A stretch of DNA of 6,270 nucleotides from Rhodothermia bacterium. GTDB lineage: Bacteria; Bacteroidota; Rhodothermia; Rhodothermales; JABDKH01. Shown here one piece after another: positions 1-5,667 of the stretch (the stretch's first letter is position 1; every line of letters starts with the position of its first letter). The translations under genes and the position numbers were made by a program. The notes beneath the pieces are model-generated. The model did not search any database, was not told the origin of the DNA, and saw nothing but the letters and a program-made list of their open reading frames with translations. The stretch spans positions 1 to 6,270 of the forward strand of contig JAUIJQ010000209.1 of NCBI GenBank assembly GCA_030431165.1, in the 5' to 3' direction.

Positions 1-523
1 TAGTGCACTTGCCGTCACGAGCCACGGCGTAGATCACAGGAAACTCGATCTGCTCATCGCTGGCATCGAGATCGATGAACAGGTCGTAGATCTCATTGAG
101 CACTTCGGCCGGACGTGCGTCGTGTCTGTCGATCTTGTTGATTACGACAATTGCGGGGAGACTCAGGGCCAGCGCCTTCGATAGTACAAATCTTGTTTGC
201 GGAAGCGGACCCTCGGCAGCATCCACAAGGAGCATGACGCCGTCTACCATCCGGAGCGTGCGTTCAACCTCGCCGCCAAAATCTGCGTGGCCCGGCGTGT
301 CGACAATATTAATCTTGACGTCTCCAAACCGCACGGCAGTATTCTTCGCCATGATGGTGATGCCCTTCTCGCGCTCAAGGTCCATCGAATCCATGACGCG
401 CTCCTGGACCGACTGGTTTTCGCGAAACGTCCCGCTCTGCCAGAGCATCGAGTCAACCAGCGTCGTCTTCCCGTGATCAACGTGAGCGACGATGGCAATA
501 TTTCGGATGTGTGACTGCGACAT
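1..523 (-). CDS. typA: Ribosome-associated translational GTPase TypA/BipA, N-terminal part (gene runs off left edge)
   Basis: This is the GTP-binding domain of TypA/BipA, an EF-G-like GTPase that binds the ribosome and takes part in assembly and stress adaptation (family knowledge). 174 whole codons are present of a protein usually about 600 residues long; the rest lies beyond base 1. Visible motifs are G1 AHVDHGKTT (13-21), G2 GITI (54-57), G3 DTPGH (75-79) followed by ADFGGEVER, and G4 NKID (129-132). The sequence QERVMDSMDLEREKGITI is characteristic of BipA rather than EF-G or LepA. The expected G5 'SA' is replaced by A-V-A near 166-168. The ATG at 523 puts G1 at the normal distance from the N-terminus. 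No Shine-Dalgarno sequence precedes it. A 54-base gap separates it from the membrane-protein gene upstream on the same strand, so it may have its own promoter; I could not identify one. Confidence 0.95.
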   Translation of the reverse strand, partial: MSQSHIRNIAIVAHVDHGKTTLVDSMLWQSGTFRENQSVQERVMDSMDLEREKGITIMAKNTAVRFGDVKINIVDTPGHADFGGEVERTLRMVDGVMLLVDAAEGPLPQTRFVLSKALALSLPAIVVINKIDRHDARPAEVLNEIYDLFIDLDASDEQIEFPVIYAVARDGKCT

Positions 524-577
524 ACAGTTATTGATTACACGTGCGCGATGCGCGGAATGGAGATGAGGGGTGCCGTG

Positions 578-997
578 TCAGCTTCGGCCCGTCGCGGCGA
601 GTCCGCAGGCGCCGGCCACTGCAAGGATGCCGGATGCAAGTAATGGGCTGGCGCCGCTAAGCGCCTGAATGAGTGCGTCCGTCCCGGCCGTTGCCGGCGT
701 GATTTCTCGAACAAACAGGTAGTTCTCGCGGACGTGCATTACCACGCCGACGGCAGCCAGCCCGAGTAGCCCGAACATCAGGAAGCGGAACGCGGTGACG
801 GCGTTTCCGGCGTCGAAGCCAAGCTTCAACACGGCACCTGCAGCGCCTCCCGAAACTGCCGCAACAACAAGCGGAAGCCACTGAATCCACGACGCGGTAT
901 GCGCGACGAGGACTAGCTCAACGACGGTGCCGCCACAAATCAGCAGCACCAGCCATACGAGGAACCGCCGCAGCCGAAGCTCGGCCGGTTGGCTCAT
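578..997 (-). CDS. Small four-helix integral membrane protein, function unknown
   Basis: A 139-residue protein that is mostly hydrophobic. Probable transmembrane segments lie near residues 11-32, 37-60, 70-90 and 112-134. The arginine-rich N-terminus (RLRRF) suggests a cytoplasmic start by the positive-inside rule. The loop between helices 3 and 4 carries polar residues in the order H88, N92, F95, E98, P101 (MHVRENYLFVREITP), which looks like a conserved functional patch and resembles a pattern I recall from uncharacterised small membrane proteins. Its ATG overlaps the TGA of the helix-hairpin-helix lipoprotein gene upstream (ATGA at 994-997), so the two are probably translationally coupled and may work together in the envelope. 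I do not recognise the family and assign no function. The coupling, the helix pattern and the lack of a competing frame support a real gene. Confidence 0.75.
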   Translation of the reverse strand: MSQPAELRLRRFLVWLVLLICGGTVVELVLVAHTASWIQWLPLVVAAVSGGAAGAVLKLGFDAGNAVTAFRFLMFGLLGLAAVGVVMHVRENYLFVREITPATAGTDALIQALSGASPLLASGILAVAGACGLAATGRS

Positions 998-1509
998 TCC
1001 TGCACCAGGAATGCGCCGGCGCCATCGAGCGGGGCCGGCTCAACCATGGGTGCGAGGGCTTCGAGAAACGCGTCGCGGGAAGCAAACGGCCGAGAGGCAA
1101 TCAGTTCGTCCGCAACCGAGGCATCGACACCCGGGAGCTGCATCAGCGTGGGCGCATCACAGTTGTTCGGGTCGACGGGCACAAAGACGTACTTCTCGTA
1201 TTCAGCAACGACATCCTCTGAGACATACTTGCCGATCTCGCGGCGGAACTGCTGGATACTGGCGTACGGACGGTACTCCTCGAATTCGTGAACCATTCGG
1301 TCAGTCATTCCGGGGATCGCTTTGAAATCGTCGCCGCTCGCGAGGTTGAGGTTGAGCTTTGCCGGCATCATGGCCGCGCCATCTTCGACGGCCGGGGCGT
1401 CCTGCTCGGCCATGGCCGGGGTGGTCGCGTCATTGGCCGTCTCTGCAGCCTGGTCGGTGCATCCGAAGGCAAAAAGGGCGATCAGGAGCACAGAGGAAAA
1501 GAATCGCAT
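994..1509 (-). CDS. ComEA-like lipoprotein with tandem helix-hairpin-helix repeats
   Basis: A 171-residue exported protein. The start is the ATG at 1509, because it begins directly with a signal peptide (MRFFSSVLLIALFAFGC) ending in a lipobox-like AFGC with Cys17. The reading frame extends upstream only to a TTG at 1560, which would bury that signal. An Ala/Asp/Glu-rich linker (18-48) is followed by two helix-hairpin-helix units. The first, about 51-97, begins LNLNLASGDDFKAIPGM and corresponds to the ComEA 'VNINTAS...LPGIG' pattern. The second, about 113-155, is centred on LMQLPGVDASVADEL. HhH units bind DNA backbone non-specifically; ComEA is a DNA-uptake receptor (family knowledge). Lipid anchoring and a divergent second repeat mean a structural role or protein binding is also possible. 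Its TGA overlaps the start of the small membrane-protein gene by ATGA. No Shine-Dalgarno sequence is visible. Confidence 0.85.
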   Translation of the reverse strand: MRFFSSVLLIALFAFGCTDQAAETANDATTPAMAEQDAPAVEDGAAMMPAKLNLNLASGDDFKAIPGMTDRMVHEFEEYRPYASIQQFRREIGKYVSEDVVAEYEKYVFVPVDPNNCDAPTLMQLPGVDASVADELIASRPFASRDAFLEALAPMVEPAPLDGAGAFLVQE

Positions 1510-1584
1510 CGGGGAACCGGGGTTGTTGCTATATGTGGCCCCTAACTCTCCTCGACGCAATTGGTTACGCCTGCACCGAGAATT

Positions 1585-3300
1585 CTAGAGGCAGATGCGA
1601 CAGATAACCGCCCGCCCCTCTACCTGACAAACGACGAAGCGCGTCTGTGCAACCGGGCCACCGTGGGTGACGGCTGCCGCGTAATACACCCCGGGCGCAA
1701 GTTTCGACACGTCGAAAACCAGCTCATGATGTCCCGCTGAGCGAAAGCCTCCCTGAACGCTTTCAACACGCCGGCCCAACAGATCAAACACCTGGAGCTC
1801 CACGTCTCCCGCGGTCGCGATGGTAAATGCGGCCGTCCCGGTCGTCGTCGCAGGATTAGGATACACACGCACCAAAGAGACAGTGGGATCGTGGCGTCCC
1901 TCCCGACCCGTATCAAGGGCCACGGATGAGAACACCCTGTAACCCCAGGGTGCCACAGCAACCGTCGATCCAGCGCCAAGCGTCGCCACATCGGATGAAA
2001 ACACTTCCGTGTACGATCCGGCAAATTCATCACCCGAGAGCGTAACGGTCTTCGCAACATCCGACAGGTTGCTGATCACCACTATTCGATGGTCGTCTTT
2101 CTCCCGCCGGAACGCGAATACATCGGTCGGGGCGTCTGTCGTGATGCGGCGGACTGGTCCGCCGTGATCGCCGTTCCACAACGCCTGGTTGACACGCTTC
2201 AACCGTAGCAAGCGCTGATACAGTGTGGCGTTCGGATGATCCTGCCAGGGGATCAGCCCCTTGTCGAAAAAGGGCAGACGAATGTCGAGCCCGGCTTCCT
2301 GACCGCCATAGATAAGCGGCATGCCTCCAAGCGTGCCGGTGAGAACGGCGAATACCTCTGCGGCGTCGCCGAATAGCTCGGCGGTGGTTCCGTGCCACGA
2401 GTTCTCGTCATGGTTTGACGTGAAGTACAGGCGGTACGCACCGTCGCCGTAATTGATGTTCTCGACGGTAACAAAACCAGCGAGGTTTGCGGCATTCTGG
2501 TTTCCATCGGCGATGCCCTTCAGTACGCCGGACTCAAATCCGTACAGGCTCCACGCATACGACATGTCGAATCCCAGGTCGTGCCACTTCGTGCCGTCTG
2601 ACTCAGCCAAAAGCAGCAGATCGGGATACGCATTCTTGAGTGCCGACGTAGCCTCCGTCCAGAAATCATCGGGCACGAAGCTGACAGCGTCAAAACGGAA
2701 TCCGTCCACATTCGCCTCGTCTACCCAGTACGCCATCGACGCAATCATGTAATCACGGAGCGCCTGCTTCGTGAAGTCGAGCTCGATTACATCCGACCAG
2801 TTGGTCCCGGGTGGCGGGATGAACTGTCCGCTCGTATCGGTCACGTACCATTCGGGATGCTCCGTTGTTAGCACGTTGTCCCAGGAGGTGTGATTTGCGA
2901 CCCAATCCATGATCACGTACATCCCGCGTTCGTGCGCCGCCGCAACGACCCGCTTGAAGTCGTCGAGGGATCCGAATTCCGGATTTACCGCGCGGTAGTC
3001 ACGCACCGAATAGTAGCTGCCAAGTGACCCCAATCTGTTCTGCACTCCAATCGGATGCAGCGGCATGAACCAGAGAATGCCGACGCCGAGTTCCTCCAGG
3101 CGATCGAGATGAGCCTCAAAGGCTGTCAGCGTTCCCTCGGGGGTGTACTGGCGCACGTTTACCTCGTACATCCCCAGTCCCTTGCTCCACGACTCGTGCC
3201 CCTGGGCGTTAACGGCAGTACACGCCGTGACGGTCAAGATGACAGCGATCAGACAACTCTTCAGCGCGGGTGTTCTCGCCATGTACGTCACGATGGTCAT
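1585..3300 (-). CDS. Secreted GH13 alpha-amylase-type glycosidase with T9SS C-terminal sorting domain
   Basis: A 571-residue retaining alpha-glycosidase predicted to cut alpha-glucans outside the cell. Four GH13 signatures are visible: region I DWVANH (132-137), region II GFRFDAV with nucleophile Asp204 and Arg202, region III AESD with acid/base Glu233, and region IV TSNHDEN with Asp298. The (beta/alpha)8 barrel spans about 36-375 with a short B-domain loop (about 138-175). A beta-sandwich follows (about 385-458). Then comes a T9SS sorting domain (about 475-557) with VYPNPA, VFDLLGRRVE and LAPGVYYAAA. The N-terminal signal offers both a lipobox-like VTAC (Cys27) and a signal-peptidase-I site VNA/QG. 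The ATG at 3300 overlaps the upstream TGA (ATGA); the ATG at 3282 is the alternative and gives a more typical signal peptide. The last 14 residues (from Cys558) run past the usual domain end and look like a frameshift product. Substrate and GH13 subfamily cannot be settled by eye. Confidence 0.96.
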   Translation of the reverse strand: MTIVTYMARTPALKSCLIAVILTVTACTAVNAQGHESWSKGLGMYEVNVRQYTPEGTLTAFEAHLDRLEELGVGILWFMPLHPIGVQNRLGSLGSYYSVRDYRAVNPEFGSLDDFKRVVAAAHERGMYVIMDWVANHTSWDNVLTTEHPEWYVTDTSGQFIPPPGTNWSDVIELDFTKQALRDYMIASMAYWVDEANVDGFRFDAVSFVPDDFWTEATSALKNAYPDLLLLAESDGTKWHDLGFDMSYAWSLYGFESGVLKGIADGNQNAANLAGFVTVENINYGDGAYRLYFTSNHDENSWHGTTAELFGDAAEVFAVLTGTLGGMPLIYGGQEAGLDIRLPFFDKGLIPWQDHPNATLYQRLLRLKRVNQALWNGDHGGPVRRITTDAPTDVFAFRREKDDHRIVVISNLSDVAKTVTLSGDEFAGSYTEVFSSDVATLGAGSTVAVAPWGYRVFSSVALDTGREGRHDPTVSLVRVYPNPATTTGTAAFTIATAGDVELQVFDLLGRRVESVQGGFRSAGHHELVFDVSKLAPGVYYAAAVTHGGPVAQTRFVVCQVEGRAVICRICL

Positions 3301-3812
3301 GGGATACTGATGCGCGTAACGAGCCAGTACTGCGCGGCACGCACACGCTGCGCGGCCGGAATCACGATTGTCGAAACGCCGGTCAACCGATCTGCTTCGC
3401 TGACTTCGCTCTCAGACGCTTCGTAGGGGTCGGGATCAACCGCAAACGTGTACGGCATGTCGTCCAGGAGGAGTGCGGCAACATCGCGTCCGCCGGTTAC
3501 GTCGAAGTTGAAGAGAACGGCCAGTGAGTCGCCGGTTTGAGCCTCCTGAATCCAGGCGGCCTGCATGTAGACGTCAGCCAGCTCGGTGGTGTAGCGCGCC
3601 TGGAAGGGGAACGGTTCAACGTAGAGCAGCGTGCCTTTGATCGTGCGGCGGGTGAGTTCGTCAGGCACATTCGACGACGTGCACCCCGCGACGGCGGCCA
3701 TCGCGACAAGGCCCGCGGCCGCTACAACAAACCCAACCGTACAACGCGGGCGGGCGGATGGGAACGAAGACGGCGACAGAGTTAACACAGAGACCATGCG
3801 CAACAACAACAT
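3297..3812 (-). CDS. Lipoprotein of unknown family, coupled to the alpha-amylase gene
   Basis: A 171-residue protein with a clear lipoprotein signal: a hydrophobic stretch from about residue 26 ends in AVAGC (Cys44). The N-region before it is unusually long, so the second ATG at 3797 (residue 6) is a reasonable alternative start; neither has a Shine-Dalgarno sequence. The mature part (about 127 residues) has alternating hydrophobic stretches (TIKGTLLYVEPFPF, YTFAVDP, TIVIPA, YWLVTRISIP) that suggest a small beta-rich fold, plus an acidic segment near 128-142 (DPDPYEASESEVSEAD). I recognise no family. The TGA overlaps the amylase ATG (3297-3300), so the two are very likely co-translated. A cell-surface or periplasmic accessory to glucan binding or amylase export is a guess from position alone. 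It is the first gene of the minus-strand block, facing the divergent intergenic region. Confidence 0.8.
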   Translation of the reverse strand: MLLLRMVSVLTLSPSSFPSARPRCTVGFVVAAAGLVAMAAVAGCTSSNVPDELTRRTIKGTLLYVEPFPFQARYTTELADVYMQAAWIQEAQTGDSLAVLFNFDVTGGRDVAALLLDDMPYTFAVDPDPYEASESEVSEADRLTGVSTIVIPAAQRVRAAQYWLVTRISIP

Positions 3813-3876
3813 GACACAATATAGCGGACAGGGTTTGTCAGTTGGATCACGATTTCCGCGCCGACCTGTGAACTAC

Positions 3877-3884
3877 TAAATTCG
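3877..3884 (+). promoter_or_regulatory. Possible Bacteroidota-type -7 box for the plus-strand operon (weak)
   Basis: TAAATTCG differs at one fixed position from the Bacteroidota -7 consensus TAnnTTTG. It lies in the divergent intergenic region, 110 bases before the first plus-strand start. No TTG stands at the expected -33 distance; only TTTCCG is nearby. If used, it would give a leader of about 100 bases that contains the inverted repeat at 3964-3978. This is a weak match, listed because it is the best candidate I found for this operon. Confidence 0.22.
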
Positions 3885-3885
3885 A

Positions 3886-3908
3886 CGCGCTCAAGAAATG
3901 ACAGCGCG
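3886..3908. repeat. Inverted repeat with 6-bp GC-rich arms in the divergent intergenic region
   Basis: The arms CGCGCT (3886-3891) and AGCGCG (3903-3908) are perfect reverse complements separated by 11 bases. The repeat lies just after the candidate -7 box, about where transcription would begin. It could be a regulator site or a small hairpin near the 5' end of the transcript. GC-only arms of this length also arise by chance in DNA of this composition. Confidence 0.3.
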
Positions 3909-3963
3909 CGGCCCCACCCGCCAATCGCGCCACCGACGACGGCAGCCGAACACCCCACCAGCC

Positions 3964-3978
3964 GCGTACATCGTACGC
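3964..3978. promoter_or_regulatory. Candidate operator: perfect 15-bp palindrome before the sugar-acid operon
   Basis: GCGTAC-ATC-GTACGC is a perfect inverted repeat with 6-bp arms around a 3-bp centre. It ends 16 bases before the ATG of the RraA-like gene and lies in the only non-coding gap between the two divergent gene blocks. Short palindromes of this kind are typical binding sites for dimeric GntR- or LacI-family repressors, which often control hexuronate genes (family knowledge). No regulator gene is visible in the window, so the partner is unknown. As RNA it could instead form a hairpin close to the start codon. Confidence 0.4.
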
Positions 3979-3994
3979 AAACCACGCTAGGACC

Positions 3995-4807
3995 ATGCCC
4001 CAGGAGAAATTTGACGAGTTTGCTTCCATACTACGACAGTACACGTATCCGATATCTACGCCACCGCGGACCGAAGAGCCAAGGACCCTCGATGTGGATG
4101 ATATGGAGCGGGTCGCCCGCTACAAGAAGCTTTACGGCGGATGCGTGAGCGACGCCCTGCTCCGCCACGGCGTCGTAGACACCGTTCTGACACATCAACT
4201 GAGACCACTCAAGGCGCACAGCATTCTCGCAGGGCGTGCACTGCCGGTCAAGTGGCACTCGCTTGCCCCCGAGATCCACATGTCAGACGAGGACATGCGA
4301 GCACGTCAGGAGCAGTGGGATCGTGAGGGATCACCCCAGAAGAAGCTGCACATGAGTGCCTTCCCCGGGTGTGTCTATGTCTTCGACACGGGCTTCGACA
4401 CACAGGCGGCGACCTTCGGCGAGATGAGTTGCCACCTCGCCAGTATGCTCGGGTGTGTCGGTGTCATCAATGAAGGCATGACGCGGGACGTCCGCAAGAT
4501 TCTCGAGATGGACGACTTCCCCTACTTCTCGCTGGGTACAACGCCGAACGCGTACGGCGGGTGGCGCGTCATGGACGTAAACGTCCCAATCTACCTGCGC
4601 GGGCACCTGCGACACTCGGTCATCGTCAATCCGGGCGACTTCGTGTTTGGCGACGACGACGGCGTGCAGGTAATTCCGAAGGACCTCGTTGATGAGGTGC
4701 TGCTTACCGCCGAGGAGATCCTTGCAACAGAAGTGTGGCAGCGCGGACTAATCGACAATCAGGAAATCGACATTCACGAGGTATACCGACGCTTCGGCGA
4801 CCTCTAA
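3995..4807 (+). CDS. RraA-like family protein (HMG-aldolase/oxaloacetate-decarboxylase type)
   Basis: A 270-residue member of the RraA-like family, whose characterised enzymes are Mg-dependent class II pyruvate aldolases (4-hydroxy-4-methyl-2-oxoglutarate aldolase) and oxaloacetate decarboxylases; RraA itself is a non-catalytic RNase E inhibitor. Older databases mislabel the family as dimethylmenaquinone methyltransferase. The core motifs are GE at 142-143, GVINEGMTRD at 155-165 with the Arg164-Asp165 pair that in the aldolases binds substrate and metal, NVPIYLRG (196-203) and VNPGDFVFGDDDGVQVIP (211-228). Keeping the RD pair favours catalysis over RNase E inhibition. It is longer than typical members (about 160-240 residues): an extra N-terminal segment (1-40) and a charged insertion (about 94-118) are present. 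It is the first gene of the operon, 11 bases before the SDR gene. Neighbours suggest cleavage of a 2-keto-3-deoxy sugar acid, which is inference. Confidence 0.93.
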   Translation: MPQEKFDEFASILRQYTYPISTPPRTEEPRTLDVDDMERVARYKKLYGGCVSDALLRHGVVDTVLTHQLRPLKAHSILAGRALPVKWHSLAPEIHMSDEDMRARQEQWDREGSPQKKLHMSAFPGCVYVFDTGFDTQAATFGEMSCHLASMLGCVGVINEGMTRDVRKILEMDDFPYFSLGTTPNAYGGWRVMDVNVPIYLRGHLRHSVIVNPGDFVFGDDDGVQVIPKDLVDEVLLTAEEILATEVWQRGLIDNQEIDIHEVYRRFGDL

Positions 4808-4818
4808 GCCCCTCCAGT

Positions 4819-5661
4819 ATGTATCGCGAATCCAGCAACGTGAAGTACGATTTTGCGGGGAAGGTTGCCGTGGTGACCGGCGCCAGTACGGGCATCGGGC
4901 GGGCTATAGCAACTGCGCTTGGCAAAGCCGGGGCGGCTGTAACCATAGATCACCTCGGTGACCACAGCCGCGCTGACGAGGCGGTCACTGAAATTGAAGC
5001 TGCGGGTGGCCGCGCGATCGCGTTTGAGGCTGATGTATCCGACCCGGCGGCCGTCAAGGCCATGTATGCCGCTACGGCAGATGCATTCGGCGGTATCGAC
5101 TTCCTCATCAACAATGCCTCGGTCGAGATAAACCGCTTTGTGTGGTCCCTCGCCGACGACGAGTGGAGTCATGTGCTTGCCAACTCGCTCGACTCAGTCT
5201 TCTACTGCTCAAAGTATGTGCTGCCCTACATGATTCCCCGGGGCGGCGGCAAGATCGTCAACATCTCTTCGATCCACGACACCGTCCCGCGAAAAGGGAG
5301 CTCTGCGTACTGCGTATCCAAAGCCGGCGTCCTCATGCTGACCGAGGTGCTTGCACTCGAACTCGCTCCACACAACGTGCAGGTCAATGCTGTCTCACCG
5401 GGAGTAATCCTGACAGAGCGCACCGACCCGCAGTACAACCGGTCAGAGAAGTACCGGGAAGGAGCGAAGCGCGTCGTCAGAGCAAATCCGCTCAAGCGAG
5501 CGGGCGTTGTTGAAGAGGTTGTGGCGCCGGCACTTTACCTGTGCTCAGACATGTCTGACTACGCCGTCGGCACGACGATCTATGTTGATGGCGGATACCG
5601 CCACAACGTGTGCCCGATTGAAGATGGTGACGCACTTCCCCACCTCGACAAACTCAAGTAA
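4819..5661 (+). CDS. Classical SDR-family oxidoreductase, probably acting on a sugar or sugar acid
   Basis: A 280-residue NAD(P)-dependent dehydrogenase of the classical short-chain type. The cofactor motif TGASTGIG (20-27), NNAS (98-101, where NNAG is usual) and the catalytic tetrad Asn122, Ser151, Tyr164, Lys168 (NISS, then YCVSK) are all present. VSPG (192-195) and the C-terminal VDGG (256-259) also fit the family. An acidic residue after strand 2 (Asp44) hints at NAD rather than NADP. About 20 residues beyond VDGG are extra compared with FabG-like proteins. The start at 4819 follows the previous stop by 11 bases; a GTG at 4840 would give the more usual short N-terminus, while a longer frame running back to 4735 overlaps the RraA-like gene and is unlikely. 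In a mannonate-dehydratase operon, candidate roles are fructuronate reduction to mannonate (SDR-type UxuB) or KduD-like 2-keto-3-deoxygluconate oxidation. Sequence alone does not decide. Confidence 0.94.
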   Translation: MYRESSNVKYDFAGKVAVVTGASTGIGRAIATALGKAGAAVTIDHLGDHSRADEAVTEIEAAGGRAIAFEADVSDPAAVKAMYAATADAFGGIDFLINNASVEINRFVWSLADDEWSHVLANSLDSVFYCSKYVLPYMIPRGGGKIVNISSIHDTVPRKGSSAYCVSKAGVLMLTEVLALELAPHNVQVNAVSPGVILTERTDPQYNRSEKYREGAKRVVRANPLKRAGVVEEVVAPALYLCSDMSDYAVGTTIYVDGGYRHNVCPIEDGDALPHLDKLK

Positions 5662-5667
5662 CACGGA

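Noticed and set aside
96..476. Long open frame on the plus strand opposite typA.
   Set aside because: It is the complement of a strongly conserved GTPase domain. Its composition (Ser/Arg-rich, no motif) is typical of an antisense shadow.
543..553. GCGC-GAT-GCGC inverted repeat between the membrane-protein gene and typA.
   Set aside because: Four-base GC arms are expected often by chance in this composition, and nothing else supports a site.
1528..1533. TATAGC on the minus strand as a -10 box for the HhH lipoprotein gene.
   Set aside because: The only -35-like partner (TTGCGT at 1555-1560) is 21 bases away and the Bacteroidota -7 pattern is absent. It is too weak to annotate, though the 75-base gap could hold a promoter.
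1510..1560. Upstream extension of the HhH lipoprotein gene to a TTG at 1560.
   Set aside because: It would place 17 residues before a complete lipoprotein signal that starts exactly at the ATG at 1509.
1586..1622. Inverted repeat TAGAGG/CCTCTA at the end of the amylase gene, considered as a terminator.
   Set aside because: The arms are six bases, the loop is about 25 bases and no T-run follows on the minus strand. It looks accidental.
3817..3824. TATATT on the minus strand as a -10 box for the unknown lipoprotein gene.
   Set aside because: It lies five bases before the ATG at 3812 and has no properly spaced -35 or -33 partner. It would work only if translation starts at 3797.
3812..3840. 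TGACA...TGTCA inverted half-sites overlapping the start of the unknown lipoprotein gene.
   Set aside because: The arms are only five bases with 19 bases between them, and no flanking symmetry extends them.
4735..4818. Upstream extension of the SDR gene to a GTG inside the RraA-like gene.
   Set aside because: The added residues are the end of the RraA-like gene read in another frame and have no SDR character. An ATG 11 bases after the preceding stop explains the start.
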